This document shows positions 41,922-51,661 of a stretch of DNA of 64,000 bases, piece by piece. The stretch covers positions 1 through 64,000 of the forward strand of contig NZ_SDID01000005.1 of assembly GCF_009192995.1 (NCBI RefSeq). The letters are read 5' to 3'. The translations under genes were made by a program, and so were the position numbers. The DNA comes from Sulfurimonas indica. GTDB lineage: Bacteria; Campylobacterota; Campylobacteria; Campylobacterales; Sulfurimonadaceae. Under the pieces are notes generated by a model. The model was not told where the DNA came from, did no database searches, and saw only the letters and a program-made list of their open reading frames with translations. Position 1 is the first letter of the stretch. Each line of letters opens with the position of its first letter.

Positions 41922-42920
41922 GTGAGAAACACACAAGAGTACAGATGTGATGTGCCGCAGCGTTTAGACACATTTTTAGCTCAAGAAATAGGCCAAACTC
42001 GCTCACAGGTAGCACAGCTTATCAAGCAAGAAGCGGTTTATATTGATGGGAAAAAAGTTTCTCGTCCCGGTATTAAACTCAAAAGCGGACAAAATATAAA
42101 AGTAGAGTTTCCAGAAGTTACAGAGTCTCAGCCGCAAGAGGTTGATTTTCTCAAAGAGGTTGCTTGGGCAACAGATGTAGAGATTTTATATGAAGATGAG
42201 GATGTGTTGGTCATTAATAAACCAAGTGGTGTGACAGTCCACCCAGCACCAAGTGTAAAAGAGCCGACTTTGGTTGACTGGCTAAAGCACAAAGGCATCA
42301 GACTCTCTACAATCAGTGGAGAAGAACGTCACGGTATTGTGCACCGTCTCGATAAGGGAACAAGTGGTGCAATGGTCGTGGCAAAGAACAATGAAGCACA
42401 TGAATTTCTCTCCAAACAGCTCCAAGATAAGAGCATGGGACGATATTATTTAGCTCTTGTTACCCCTCCTTTAAAAGATGATGTTACAATAATAGAATCA
42501 AACATAGGAAGAAGTCCTCATAACCGTCTCAAGATGGCTTGCGGACTCGAACACGGTAAATATGCCAAGACTATGTTTAAACATTTGGCTTTAAGCGATG
42601 ATGAAAAGACAGAGCTTCTTGCATGTAAACTCTTTACAGGAAGAACGCATCAGATACGTGTACATTTGGAGAGTTTGAACCGTCATATTTTGGGAGACCA
42701 TATCTATGGATTGAGCCCTAAAATAGAGAAGGCGGAACGAATTTTGCTGCATGCATATCTGATATATTTTATTCATCCAAAGACAAAAGAGAAACTATTT
42801 TTCACAGCAGGATTTGATACTGTTATGGAAGAGACAATAAATAAAAAATTTGAGAGGGAGATTTTAAATGAAGTTATCACTTCTGACTACATTATGCGCA
42901 GCTTCACTGCTGCTTCTTAG
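41922..42920 (+). CDS. RluA/RluD-family pseudouridine synthase
   Basis: 332 residues from GTG (41922) with AAAGGGA seven bases before. N-terminal S4 RNA-binding domain (LDTFLAQEIGQTRSQVAQLI), then the pseudouridine synthase domain with EDVLVINKPSGVTVHPAP and catalytic HRLDKGTSGAMVVAKN (Asp), TGRTHQIRVHLESL and GDHIYG. RluD-like arrangement, which modifies helix 69 of 23S rRNA, but RluA/RluC-type specificity cannot be excluded. Its last 53 bases overlap the next gene. Confidence 0.93.
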   Translation: MRNTQEYRCDVPQRLDTFLAQEIGQTRSQVAQLIKQEAVYIDGKKVSRPGIKLKSGQNIKVEFPEVTESQPQEVDFLKEVAWATDVEILYEDEDVLVINKPSGVTVHPAPSVKEPTLVDWLKHKGIRLSTISGEERHGIVHRLDKGTSGAMVVAKNNEAHEFLSKQLQDKSMGRYYLALVTPPLKDDVTIIESNIGRSPHNRLKMACGLEHGKYAKTMFKHLALSDDEKTELLACKLFTGRTHQIRVHLESLNRHILGDHIYGLSPKIEKAERILLHAYLIYFIHPKTKEKLFFTAGFDTVMEETINKKFEREILNEVITSDYIMRSFTAAS

Positions 42921-44253
42921 CGGTTGTGCTGAGATAACACCGAAACCAAAAGAGAAGGTTGTCGTTGATTCTACACTGCCTACTATATCACTGACGAAAA
43001 ACGGCATTATCACAGATATGAAAACAGTGGCTTTTGAGTGGAAGAGTATAACAGACCCACGTGTAGAAGGGATTTATGTATATAAAAAATCTCCTCAAGA
43101 CAAAGCAGCGAATGAACTTGAATATTATGACACGATAGATACACGATACTCTACACATTATGTCGATAGAACGGTTGAACCTGATACAAAATACTCATAT
43201 GCTTTTCGAGTCTTTACAAAAGAGTCTCAAGGTGTAAATTCTAAAGTATTTGTAGTCAATACACTTCCTGTTCTGCAGTCTGTTTCATGGATTCACTCTA
43301 TCACAGGACTTCCAAGAATTGCTAAGATAATCTGGAGACCTCACGTGAGTGAAAGAGTTTCTACTTATATTATCGAGAGAAAGACTTTTGAAGATAAAGA
43401 GTGGCATCAAATCGATGAGTTAAGTGGAAGACTCAATGCAGAGTATATTGATACAGGACTTGAAGATAATCATGTCTATATGTATAGAATCAGAGTAAAA
43501 ACGTATGATGGCATCATCTCTACACCATCTCAAATCGTAAAATCTATTACAAAACCATTGCCTGTAAGTGTAACAAAAATAGAAGCGAGTAAAAATCTTC
43601 CAAAAGCGATAAAAATCACATGGAGTCCTTCAAAACAGAAAGATTTTGAGAGATACTATCTCTATAGAGCAGATGATATTGATGGCTCATATGAACTTAT
43701 AGCAAAACTTTACAACAACCATTTCACTGATAAAATCGATGAAGATGGTAAAACTTACTTTTATAAAGTCAGTGTTCTTGATAAAGACGGTCTTGAGAGT
43801 GAGCATGATAAAAACAAAGTTATGGGTATGACCTTGACAAAACCAAATGCACCAGCAATTGTTGAAGCAAAACTACAAGGCAATAAAATAGAACTGAAAT
43901 GGGGGAAAAGTGACCCAAGAACAGTCTCATATATCGTTGTCAAAAAATCTAAAAAAGGATGGTTTGATAAGATCTCAAAAGAGTATAAAGGGCTTACAAA
44001 GAGTCTCTTTATCGATGCAGCCATAGAACCTGATACACTCTATACATACACAGTTTACAGTGTTGATAAAAATGGTATAGTTTCTGAGCCAAGTATTGAG
44101 GTACAAATCAAAACACCGGAATCACAAGAGATTATCTCTGCATCTAAAGCAAAAGCTACACAAGAAGAGTCAGTGAAAGCTGTGAGTACAAAAAGTAGTA
44201 GCAGTGAGACAACAGTCGCACCTGCTGAAGAACTTGACTTGAATGGACTTTAA
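42868..44253 (+). CDS. Fibronectin type III-repeat lipoprotein
   Basis: 461 residues. Signal peptide with lipobox LLSGC (Cys about residue 20), then four fibronectin-III-like repeats (about 38-125, 132-225, 230-325, 330-420), each ending with motifs like [47 protein letters not shown] and [17 protein letters not shown] Ser/Thr/Glu-rich tail follows. Envelope-anchored, probable adhesion or structural scaffold. Start has GGAG upstream, inside the pseudouridine synthase 3' end, and its stop overlaps trmB (TAATG). Confidence 0.88.
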   Translation: MKLSLLTTLCAASLLLLSGCAEITPKPKEKVVVDSTLPTISLTKNGIITDMKTVAFEWKSITDPRVEGIYVYKKSPQDKAANELEYYDTIDTRYSTHYVDRTVEPDTKYSYAFRVFTKESQGVNSKVFVVNTLPVLQSVSWIHSITGLPRIAKIIWRPHVSERVSTYIIERKTFEDKEWHQIDELSGRLNAEYIDTGLEDNHVYMYRIRVKTYDGIISTPSQIVKSITKPLPVSVTKIEASKNLPKAIKITWSPSKQKDFERYYLYRADDIDGSYELIAKLYNNHFTDKIDEDGKTYFYKVSVLDKDGLESEHDKNKVMGMTLTKPNAPAIVEAKLQGNKIELKWGKSDPRTVSYIVVKKSKKGWFDKISKEYKGLTKSLFIDAAIEPDTLYTYTVYSVDKNGIVSEPSIEVQIKTPESQEIISASKAKATQEESVKAVSTKSSSSETTVAPAEELDLNGL

Positions 44254-45428
44254 TGCCACATCTTCATATAAAAGAGTTTAAAGATATTTCACTTCCCGCG
44301 TCTGTTGATGGGGTTGCATTTGATTTTATAGCATCAAATGTACACCATCCGGATGAAAAGCTCATTGCTGTAAAATATGAAGGAGAAGATTTCTTTTTGC
44401 TTCTCAAAGAGGATGAAAAAAGAACGCTTTTAAAAACAGATAAGCTGACACGTCCTGCTTCTATCTATAATGTTCACCGTGCACTGCTTGCCTATGCGAA
44501 AGCCGCAGGTCTTGAAGTGTTGGCTTCTAATGTACCAGATACACAAAAAAATGTGCATCTCCAAGAAGCAACAGCACTCAAAAAGATAGAGTACTTTGCA
44601 GAGAATTTTCCAAAAGAGAAAGAGGTACGTATAGAGGTCGGATTTGGCTCCGGGCGTCATCTACTGCACCAGGCCGCACAAAATCCGGATGTGCTTTTCA
44701 TAGGCATCGAGATTCATCGTCCGTCAATCGAGCAGGTTTTAAAGCAGATAGTTATCCAAAAACTGGACAATGTTATGGTGCTTGACTATGATGCCAGACT
44801 CTTTATGGAACTGGTACCTTCCAATCTTGTTGGGGCAATTTATGTGCATTTTCCGGTTCCTTGGGACAAAAAACCACACCGCCGTGTAATCTCGACAAAC
44901 TTCATCAAAGAGGCTCGTCGTATCTTAAAGGTAGGTGGTACTTTGGAGCTTCGTACAGATAGTGAGAATTATTATGCCTACTCCTATGAGACTTTTATAG
45001 CATTTCCTAAAATCTCTTTGCAGATACATAAAAACAGAGATATTGCAGTGAGTTCCAAATATGAAGAGAGATGGAAAAGGATGGAAAAGAACATCTATGA
45101 TGTCATTATGACAAATGATGAAGAGTCTCCTGCATTGGAGATTGAAGGTGATTTCTCATTTCCAAAAAAAATAAATTTATCCAATGAAGAGCTCATTGGA
45201 CTGCATAATAAAACGATTCGCTTTGAGGGTGGATTTATCCATTTTGAAAGAGTTTACAAGCTTGATAATGGTGTGATGTTACGCATATCTATGGGGAGTT
45301 TTGACAGACCGGAACATCTTTATCTTATCATAACAGATAATAGACTATCATTCTATCCAGAATTGCCTCTTCGTTCACCAAGCAACTTAGAAGCGCACAA
45401 ACATTTACTGAAGGCTTTAGATGGATAA
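44253..45428 (+). CDS. trmB: tRNA (guanine-N7-)-methyltransferase
   Basis: 391 residues, much longer than the 240 of E. coli TrmB but normal for Campylobacterota, with about 120 extra N-terminal residues and a C-terminal extension. SAM motif [15 protein letters not shown] (about 129-143), then [14 protein letters not shown] and [13 protein letters not shown] (active site), and [13 protein letters not shown]. Makes m7G46 in tRNAs. Coupled to the lipoprotein upstream and overlaps ftsE by eight bases. Confidence 0.92.
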   Translation: MPHLHIKEFKDISLPASVDGVAFDFIASNVHHPDEKLIAVKYEGEDFFLLLKEDEKRTLLKTDKLTRPASIYNVHRALLAYAKAAGLEVLASNVPDTQKNVHLQEATALKKIEYFAENFPKEKEVRIEVGFGSGRHLLHQAAQNPDVLFIGIEIHRPSIEQVLKQIVIQKLDNVMVLDYDARLFMELVPSNLVGAIYVHFPVPWDKKPHRRVISTNFIKEARRILKVGGTLELRTDSENYYAYSYETFIAFPKISLQIHKNRDIAVSSKYEERWKRMEKNIYDVIMTNDEESPALEIEGDFSFPKKINLSNEELIGLHNKTIRFEGGFIHFERVYKLDNGVMLRISMGSFDRPEHLYLIITDNRLSFYPELPLRSPSNLEAHKHLLKALDG

Positions 45429-46092
45429 AGTAATCATTGCTGAGAATTTATCGCTTGCATATTCTAATGATGAAACAATTATAAATAAAGCAAACTTCTC
45501 TATAGATTCTGGTAGTTTTGTATTTATTACCGGAGCGAGCGGTAGTGGAAAATCAACACTCTTAAAGTCACTCTACGGAGCACTCAAACCCATTGAGGGA
45601 AGTCTCGTTGTCGGTGGTGTTGAGCTGCGTGGGGTATCAAGTTCCAAACTGAACTTCTTACGGAAACATTTAGGTATTGTTTTTCAGGATTATAAGCTGG
45701 TAAAAGAGTGGACAATAGAAAAAAACATAATGCTTCCTCTTATCATAAATGGCTATGAAAAAACTGTAACGCAAAATCAGGTTGATTCTCTTCTTAAGCA
45801 TGTAAAACTACGTCATCAGGCAGGAAAATATCCACTAGAACTCAGTGGTGGTGAGCAGCAGCGTGTTGCAATGGCACGTGCACTTGCACATAATCCTATC
45901 TTGATTTTAGCCGATGAGCCCACGGGTAACCTTGATGATTACTCTTCGCAACTGATTTGGAACCTTTTAGAGGGTGCAAACGAGCAGCTAAAGACTACAA
46001 TTATCGTTGTTACACACCATATTCCAGAGACGATGAAGGTTGACTATAAGCATTACCATATAGAGTTTGGAGATATTCGTGAAGTCATTTAA
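45421..46092 (+). CDS. ftsE: Cell-division ABC ATPase FtsE
   Basis: 223 residues. ABC ATPase: Walker [10 protein letters not shown] (38-46), Q loop VFQDYKLV, signature LSGGEQQRV (about 139), Walker [12 protein letters not shown] loop VTHH. Works with FtsX to control septal peptidoglycan hydrolysis. It overlaps the ftsX start by 26 bases, and the EnvC-like gene follows, the classic functional trio. Confidence 0.96.
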   Translation: MDKVIIAENLSLAYSNDETIINKANFSIDSGSFVFITGASGSGKSTLLKSLYGALKPIEGSLVVGGVELRGVSSSKLNFLRKHLGIVFQDYKLVKEWTIEKNIMLPLIINGYEKTVTQNQVDSLLKHVKLRHQAGKYPLELSGGEQQRVAMARALAHNPILILADEPTGNLDDYSSQLIWNLLEGANEQLKTTIIVVTHHIPETMKVDYKHYHIEFGDIREVI

Positions 46093-46891
46093 AAATCATC
46101 TCTCTTTGGTTATTGCACTTTTAAGCATACTCTTTTCTCTACAGGTTTTTACCATTGTGGAGAGAGCAATTGATGCTTATAAAGAGAATTTGGCAAAAAA
46201 CTATGCTTTGGTTGTTGTCGCACAAAAAAGAGTAGATGTTGATAAACTCCTAGAGAAGAGCGAACTGATAGCAAGTATCAATGAAATCTCTCCAGATAGT
46301 ATCATTACAAAACTCAACAGTGGTATCAGCAAGCAAAATATAGCACTTCTAAAAGTGACACTGCCAAAGTTTTATAAAGTAAAACTCAAACGTTATCCAT
46401 CACCAAATGAGCTTGAAAAACTGACAAAACTACTGCTTCGTTCACAGTCTATAGAAAAAGTAGAAGCCTTTAGTAAAACACATGATACAACATATAAACT
46501 GCTCCTGCTTTTTAAAACAGTTATCTCTGTTTTTGCTTTTACAGTCATCATCGTTACAATCTTGCTTATCTTTAAAGAGCTTCGTATCTGGCAGTTCAAA
46601 CATAATGAGCGAATGAGTATCATGGGACTCTTTGGTGCTCCTGTTTGGCTGCGTTCGGCTGTACTGTTTCGACTAGCGATTGTTGATGCAGTAATCGCAT
46701 CGATTCTCTCATTTGTGATATTTTCCTATCTTTCATCACTCTCATGGATAGAAGAACAGTTCAGTAACATTGGCATTTCCATAGTGCTGTTTGATAAAAT
46801 ATACGATTTTTTAATTATGCTTGGAGTATCAATAGTGGTTTCAATGCTACTTGCGACTTTTATTGTTCTAGGACATAAAGAAGAGGTATGA
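46067..46891 (+). CDS. ftsX: Cell-division membrane protein FtsX
   Basis: 274 residues. One N-terminal membrane helix, a periplasmic loop (about 35-140) and three C-terminal helices (LLLLFKTVISVFAFTVIIVTILLI region, AVLFRLAIVDAVIASILSFVIF, FLIMLGVSIVVSMLLATFIVL), the FtsX/permease topology. Starts at an ATG inside the ftsE end. In other bacteria the periplasmic loop binds EnvC or RipC; here the EnvC-like product is encoded next, overlapping by four bases. Confidence 0.9.
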   Translation: MEIFVKSFKNHLSLVIALLSILFSLQVFTIVERAIDAYKENLAKNYALVVVAQKRVDVDKLLEKSELIASINEISPDSIITKLNSGISKQNIALLKVTLPKFYKVKLKRYPSPNELEKLTKLLLRSQSIEKVEAFSKTHDTTYKLLLLFKTVISVFAFTVIIVTILLIFKELRIWQFKHNERMSIMGLFGAPVWLRSAVLFRLAIVDAVIASILSFVIFSYLSSLSWIEEQFSNIGISIVLFDKIYDFLIMLGVSIVVSMLLATFIVLGHKEEV

Positions 46892-48117
46892 TGTATCATC
46901 GCTTAGTAGTTCTCTTTTTTCTTTTTGCTTCGCTTTTATATGCTCAAGGAGAGATAGACAAGAAGATAAAAAAGACCAGTTCGAAACTCTCTTCTTACAG
47001 TAAGAACTACTCTAATCTCAACAGAAAAATGGCGCGTACTGCAAAAGCCATTTTACGACAGAAACAAGAGATACTTAAGCAGGATGCCTACTTAAAGAAA
47101 CTTCAAGAAGAACTCAAGGAAAAAGAGAGCAGTTACAAGCTTAATTCACAAGAGCTGTCACTCTTAAAACAGAGACAACTGCAGCTGAAAAAAAGACAAA
47201 ACAGAATCGAAGAAGAGCTTGTTTTTGTTATAGCGCAAAGTGTTTCACTCTCTGTCATACTTGATGAGGAGTATCCGACGAATGAGAATGCTTTGATAGA
47301 GTTAGAAGTACTCAAATCAATGCTCAAAGACTCTAAAGAAAAAGCAAATCGTTTAAGTAGACTCTTTTTTGAGAATGCAAAAGTTATCAAGCTTTTAAAT
47401 AACAAAACAGATGCACTTGAGAAGTCCATCGCAAGTATAGATGCCAAAAGAAAAGAGCTACTGAAGAAAAAAGCAGAAAACAAAAGAGCACTCAAAAAAC
47501 TAAAAATCGCAAAAGCCTCTTATAAAAAAGAGCTCAAAAAACTCCTCAAAAGGCAAAATGCACTTAAAAAGACACTCTCACAATTAAACCTCATTAAAAT
47601 AGATAAGATAAAAAAAGCAAAAGAGGAACAAGCAAGAAAAGAGGCCTTTCAAAGACAGAAGATTGCACTTAATGAAAATCTTCCAAAGGTTAAAAAACAT
47701 GGAAGCTCTTACCAGAGTGTCAAGACAATTCGTTACCGTGGACCAAAAACGATAGCTCCGCTTACTTCTTATTCAATTACGAAGAAGTATGGAACATATA
47801 CAGATCCGATTTACGGAATCAAAATTTTCAATGAGTCGATTTCACTCAAACCAAGAGAGCAAGATGCCAAAGTAAAGACTGTATTTAACGGGAAAGTGAT
47901 TTATGCTGATAAAACGGCAGTGTTGAACAATATAGTTATCGTTGAACACAGAAATGGTCTGCATACCATCTATGCAAACCTTTCACAAATCGCTCCTGGT
48001 ATAAAAAAGGGTAAAAAAGTAAAAAGAGGTGCTGTTGTAGGGCGTGTCAAAGAGGAACTGGTCTTTGAAGTGACACAAAAAAGTGCACACATCAATCCTA
48101 TACGATTGTTTAGGTAA
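46888..48117 (+). CDS. EnvC-like activator with degenerate M23/LytM domain
   Basis: 409 residues. Signal peptide (MMYHRLVVLFFLFASLLYAQG), a long Lys/Glu-rich coiled coil (about 25-260) and a C-terminal LytM/peptidase M23-like domain (about 290-405). The metal-binding His/Asp positions are not conserved: GIKIFNESI lacks HxxxD, IYANLS replaces YAHLS, and LVFEVT replaces HFEI. That is the state of EnvC, which activates amidases instead of cutting murein itself. Third gene of ftsE-ftsX-envC. Confidence 0.85.
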   Translation: MMYHRLVVLFFLFASLLYAQGEIDKKIKKTSSKLSSYSKNYSNLNRKMARTAKAILRQKQEILKQDAYLKKLQEELKEKESSYKLNSQELSLLKQRQLQLKKRQNRIEEELVFVIAQSVSLSVILDEEYPTNENALIELEVLKSMLKDSKEKANRLSRLFFENAKVIKLLNNKTDALEKSIASIDAKRKELLKKKAENKRALKKLKIAKASYKKELKKLLKRQNALKKTLSQLNLIKIDKIKKAKEEQARKEAFQRQKIALNENLPKVKKHGSSYQSVKTIRYRGPKTIAPLTSYSITKKYGTYTDPIYGIKIFNESISLKPREQDAKVKTVFNGKVIYADKTAVLNNIVIVEHRNGLHTIYANLSQIAPGIKKGKKVKRGAVVGRVKEELVFEVTQKSAHINPIRLFR

Positions 48118-48153
48118 GAACTATATATTAGCTCTTACTTAGATAGTTTTAGA

Positions 48154-48159
48154 TATAAT
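48154..48159 (+). promoter_or_regulatory. -10 element of thrC
   Basis: TATAAT 31 bp before the thrC ATG, in the short gap after the EnvC-like gene, consistent with independent transcription of thrC. Confidence 0.5.
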
Positions 48160-48190
48160 TGCGCAAAAATTTAAGAGTAGAGATAAAAGA

Positions 48191-49663
48191 ATGAAATTTA
48201 TTCAAACACGTGGTGTAGATAGCACAAAGCCAGAGACAGTGACATTTTCAGAAGCGATTCTTAGTCCTATTGCTTCTTTTGGCGGTCTGTATGTTCCCCA
48301 AAAACTACCTGATTTAGGAGAAGAGTTTTTACAAAAGCATAGAGATTCTTCTTATAAAGAACTTGCAAAGGATATGCTTGATGCTTTTGCAATTGACATC
48401 GATGGAGATGTTATCGATGAGGCATTATCTTTGTATGACAAATTTGATGATGCAAAAAATCCTGTACCGGTAGTAAAAGTAAAAGAAAATCTCTACGTCA
48501 GTGAGCTTTATCACGGACCAACACGTGCATTTAAAGATATGGCACTGCAGCCTTTTGGTGTTGTACTTTCATCAATTGCACAAAGACTCAATGAAAATTA
48601 TCTTATTTTAGCAGCTACGAGCGGAGATACCGGTCCGGCAGCATTAGAGACATTTAAAAATCGTGCAAATGTAAAAGTGGCATGTTTGTATCCTGATGGC
48701 GGAACAAGTGATGTTCAGCGCCTGCAAATGGTTACAGAAGATGCTGCTAACTTAAAAGTGATTGGCATTCATGGTGTGTTTGATGATGCGCAGAGCGCTT
48801 TGAAACGTCTTTTGGCAAGTGAGAACTTTAAAGAGGCACTTCAAGAAAAAGAGACAAAACTCTCAGCTGCAAACTCTGTGAACTTTGGTCGTATCATCTT
48901 TCAGATTATCTATCATATTCACTCTTATTTAGAGCTAGTCCGTCAGAATGCCATTACTATGGGTGAGAAAGTTTACCTCAATGTTCCATCAGGAAATTTT
49001 GGAAATGCTCTTGGTGGATACTATGCTTGGAAAATGGGTCTTCCAGTCGAGAAGATCATCATCTCTTCTAATGAGAACAATGTTCTAACGCGTCTTATTC
49101 GTGATGGTAAATATGATCTGCGTGAATGTGAGGTTGTAAGTACGACGTCTCCTGCAATGGATATCTTAAAATCTTCCAATGTTGAGAGAGTTCTGTTTGA
49201 CCTGTTGGGTGAAGTACGTACAAAAGAGTTGATGATGGACCTTGAAGCCAAAAACTTCTATGAGCTGCGTGAGGATGAGCTTGCAAAACTGCGAGAGTGT
49301 TTTGATGCTGACTGGTGTAGTGGTGATGAAGGGAAAAAGTACATCAAAGAGACTTTTGAGCAATACAACTATCTGATGGACCCACATACTGCTACATGTA
49401 TGAAGTCATATGAGAGTGTCTCAAAACCTGAGATTACAAGTATTATCTATTCAACTGCAGAGTGGACGAAATTTTCACCTGTCATAGCTAATGCACTCAC
49501 CGGTGAAGTTGATATGAAAGACATTGATGCTCTTGAATCGATTTCAAAAGTAGCAAACCTTGAAATTCCTGCAATGATACAAGAGCTTTTTACAAAAGAG
49601 ATAGCTCAAAAAACTGTTATTGAGAAAGAGGAGATCGAGGCGGAGATACTGAAGTTTTTATAA
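48191..49663 (+). CDS. thrC: Threonine synthase
   Basis: 490 residues, class with an N-terminal extension. Converts O-phosphohomoserine to threonine with pyridoxal phosphate. Lys115 in LYHGPTRAFKDMALQP is the cofactor lysine; ILAATSGDTGPAALE binds phosphate, PSGNFGNALGGYYAWKMGLP is the conserved PLP-phosphate Gly loop. Convergent with the MORN-repeat gene, 10 bp away. Confidence 0.96.
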   Translation: MKFIQTRGVDSTKPETVTFSEAILSPIASFGGLYVPQKLPDLGEEFLQKHRDSSYKELAKDMLDAFAIDIDGDVIDEALSLYDKFDDAKNPVPVVKVKENLYVSELYHGPTRAFKDMALQPFGVVLSSIAQRLNENYLILAATSGDTGPAALETFKNRANVKVACLYPDGGTSDVQRLQMVTEDAANLKVIGIHGVFDDAQSALKRLLASENFKEALQEKETKLSAANSVNFGRIIFQIIYHIHSYLELVRQNAITMGEKVYLNVPSGNFGNALGGYYAWKMGLPVEKIIISSNENNVLTRLIRDGKYDLRECEVVSTTSPAMDILKSSNVERVLFDLLGEVRTKELMMDLEAKNFYELREDELAKLRECFDADWCSGDEGKKYIKETFEQYNYLMDPHTATCMKSYESVSKPEITSIIYSTAEWTKFSPVIANALTGEVDMKDIDALESISKVANLEIPAMIQELFTKEIAQKTVIEKEEIEAEILKFL

Positions 49664-49673
49664 ACTTTAGTAG

Positions 49674-50285
49674 TTAACGTATACGCTCCTCTTTAGGGGC
49701 CTCTTTTGGCATAAGACCATACTTGGCAAGATCTACAAAAATCTCTTTTCGTTTATCTTCGAGTATTTTTTGGATAACGGGATTTCTATCCATTTTATAG
49801 TGCTCGGTTTTAATTACCTGACCATTTTTATCAAAATATTTTTTGACACCGACTTTGTAGTTGTTCTTATAAAAAACTTCTGAACTTTTATAACCAGTGA
49901 AATCCCACTCTGTTAAAACACCCTCTCGCTTACCATTGACATAATTGACTTGTGAACCTAACTGTCCGTTGTCATAATATATTTTTTGTATACCTACTTT
50001 TTGACCATTTTTATAATGCACTACCAACTTTTCTTGACCGTTTGCATAGTAGGAAGTATAGAGACCATTCTCTTTGTCATTGCTAAAGTTGACTTTTGAT
50101 TTTATATCTCCATTGTCGTTATACCAATATGTCATACCATTTCGTTTACACTCTTTATATGTTGAAGATTGTGCCTTGTCCCGTACTACATAGGTCTGTG
50201 GATTACGACAGAGTAACTCGGCATTTAAAGAGTTTACTTCAAGAATAAGATAAATTAATGATAAAGATATAATTTTTTGTTGCAT
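49674..50285 (-). CDS. MORN-repeat (YwqK-like) secreted protein
   Basis: 203 residues with an N-terminal signal peptide (about 1-20). Five to six MORN-like repeats: YWYNDNGDIKSKVNFSNDK, LYTSYYANGQEKLVVHYKNG, KIYYDNGQLGSQVNYVNG, LTEWDFTGYKSSEVFYKNN, KKYFDKNGQVIKTEHYK. Databases often label such proteins as YwqK-family antitoxins, but this secreted, single-gene form gives no sign of a toxin partner. Likely periplasmic protein-binding; function unknown. Confidence 0.8.
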   Translation of the reverse strand: MQQKIISLSLIYLILEVNSLNAELLCRNPQTYVVRDKAQSSTYKECKRNGMTYWYNDNGDIKSKVNFSNDKENGLYTSYYANGQEKLVVHYKNGQKVGIQKIYYDNGQLGSQVNYVNGKREGVLTEWDFTGYKSSEVFYKNNYKVGVKKYFDKNGQVIKTEHYKMDRNPVIQKILEDKRKEIFVDLAKYGLMPKEAPKEERIR

Positions 50286-50413
50286 AATATAGCTCCTTAT
50301 ATAAAAAAATATGATAACATATTTTTATTACATTTGACTGTTTAATCATAGAAAATAACATATTAAGGCATAGTTAATTTATTTGATTGTAGAATTAGAG
50401 TATAGGATATGTT

Positions 50414-50818
50414 ATGAATGAAACAATAGAAGACGAATTAACTAAAAAAAGAAATATGCTCTATTATAACCAGCTTGTGATGAATGAAAGAAAAGCGAAA
50501 GCTGGTCATCATAAACATAAAAAAAAGAAAAAATCGGCAAGTTTTGGGTCTCAAGAGGTAAACTTTAAAGATTTCCTTTATATTCCAGAGAACTGGGAGG
50601 CTGCATTTTATGTATTGTATGGAGTAGGGGTTCCATATCTTGCAGGTGCAATATTTCTCTTTTTCTTTGTAGCTGGTGGAAGCTATGAGAACTTCAAACT
50701 GCTCAATATGAATGCATTTTTGATCATTTGGTTGATTGGATATGAGATTGTTGCAATTTTTTCACTTATTTGGATACTCATCCTTTACTTACAGTATGAT
50801 GCAGAAGAGGAGTACTAA
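50414..50818 (+). CDS. Hypothetical protein, two membrane helices and His/Lys-rich N-terminus
   Basis: 134 residues. N-terminal 45 residues are strongly basic (KAGHHKHKKKKKSASF), then two membrane segments (AFYVLYGVGVPYLAGAIFLFFFV and AFLIIWLIGYEIVAIFSLIWIL). The basic stretch should stay in the cytoplasm by the positive-inside rule and could bind nucleic acid or acidic lipid. Similar short proteins occur in related bacteria; no function known. Confidence 0.75.
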   Translation: MNETIEDELTKKRNMLYYNQLVMNERKAKAGHHKHKKKKKSASFGSQEVNFKDFLYIPENWEAAFYVLYGVGVPYLAGAIFLFFFVAGGSYENFKLLNMNAFLIIWLIGYEIVAIFSLIWILILYLQYDAEEEY

Positions 50819-50821
50819 TAA

Positions 50822-50846
50822 ACTGAGCTTTTTTTTATAGCTCAGT
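50822..50846. terminator. Bidirectional terminator
   Basis: ACTGAGCT (50822-50829) pairs with AGCTCAGT (50839-50846) around a T-rich loop. Serves the plus-strand gene ending at 50818 and the proC end at 50835, since both run into it. Confidence 0.6.
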
Positions 50847-51593
50847 TGCTTTTTTATAGGCTTTCTCAATCGCATTGATACAAGCACTTCGTACATTTCC
50901 ATCTTCAAGCGCACCATAACCTGCAGCAGTTGTACCGCCTGGACTCATGACACCATCTTTTAAGAGAGCTGGATGTATATCTTGAATCAGTTTTGAAAAA
51001 CCATCAAAAAGACCGCGCATAATAATTAATGCATCATCACGTTTGAGTCCCTGTTTTACTGCACCATCTGCCAAAGATTCGGCAACAAGTGCCAAATATG
51101 CCGGACCGCTTCCTGCAAGTGCAGTTGCGATATCTATCTCTTTTTCACTAGAGAGCCATTGTGATGAACCAATAGCATTGAAGAGTTTTTCTGCTTCTTC
51201 TTTGTAGGCTTTTTCACCAGTTAATGTTGTCATGGATGCACCCACAGAAGCTGCAAGATTTGGCATAGCTCTGACAACTGCTTTTGCTTGAAAATTAGTA
51301 GAGAGCTTTTCTAAACTTGTCCCTGCTAAAACAGAGTAGAGTACTGCTGCTTCACCCTTTAGTTTTTGACCGACCTCTTCGACATTTGCAGGTTTTATAC
51401 AGAGCATCACAGTTTTGTTAGATATATCAAAATTATCAAGAAGATGTTTGTCTATTTGTATACCAAGACTCTTTTCAAATTGTTTGAGTTTCTGGATATC
51501 TCTTCCCACTACCTCTATCTTATACTCTTCTTTGAGACCTTTGGCAATGCTAAGCGCCATATTGCCATTTCCAATAAATGTTAACGTTTTCAT
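50835..51593 (-). CDS. proC: Pyrroline-5-carboxylate reductase
   Basis: 252 residues. Last step of proline synthesis with NAD(P)H. N-terminal Rossmann motif TFIGNGNMALSIAKGL, CIKPANVEE, VRAMPNLAA (signature) and ALAGSGPAYLALVAESLADGA-like helix region, then the conserved MSPGGTTAAGYGALE near the end. Divergent from proA across a 68-bp gap; the two make successive intermediates of the same pathway. Confidence 0.95.
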   Translation of the reverse strand: MKTLTFIGNGNMALSIAKGLKEEYKIEVVGRDIQKLKQFEKSLGIQIDKHLLDNFDISNKTVMLCIKPANVEEVGQKLKGEAAVLYSVLAGTSLEKLSTNFQAKAVVRAMPNLAASVGASMTTLTGEKAYKEEAEKLFNAIGSSQWLSSEKEIDIATALAGSGPAYLALVAESLADGAVKQGLKRDDALIIMRGLFDGFSKLIQDIHPALLKDGVMSPGGTTAAGYGALEDGNVRSACINAIEKAYKKATEL

Positions 51594-51661
51594 AAAAGTC
51601 CTAAATATTTTATGGTAGTATTATACCATTTAATTAATTTAATAAATTTAGGTGAAGAACA

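Noticed and set aside
48191-49663. Open frames opposite thrC
   Set aside because: Mirror frames of a conserved gene without starts or motifs.
49674-50285. Toxin-antitoxin pair for the YwqK-like gene
   Set aside because: The protein is secreted and no adjacent toxin-like gene exists; the antitoxin name comes from family labels only.
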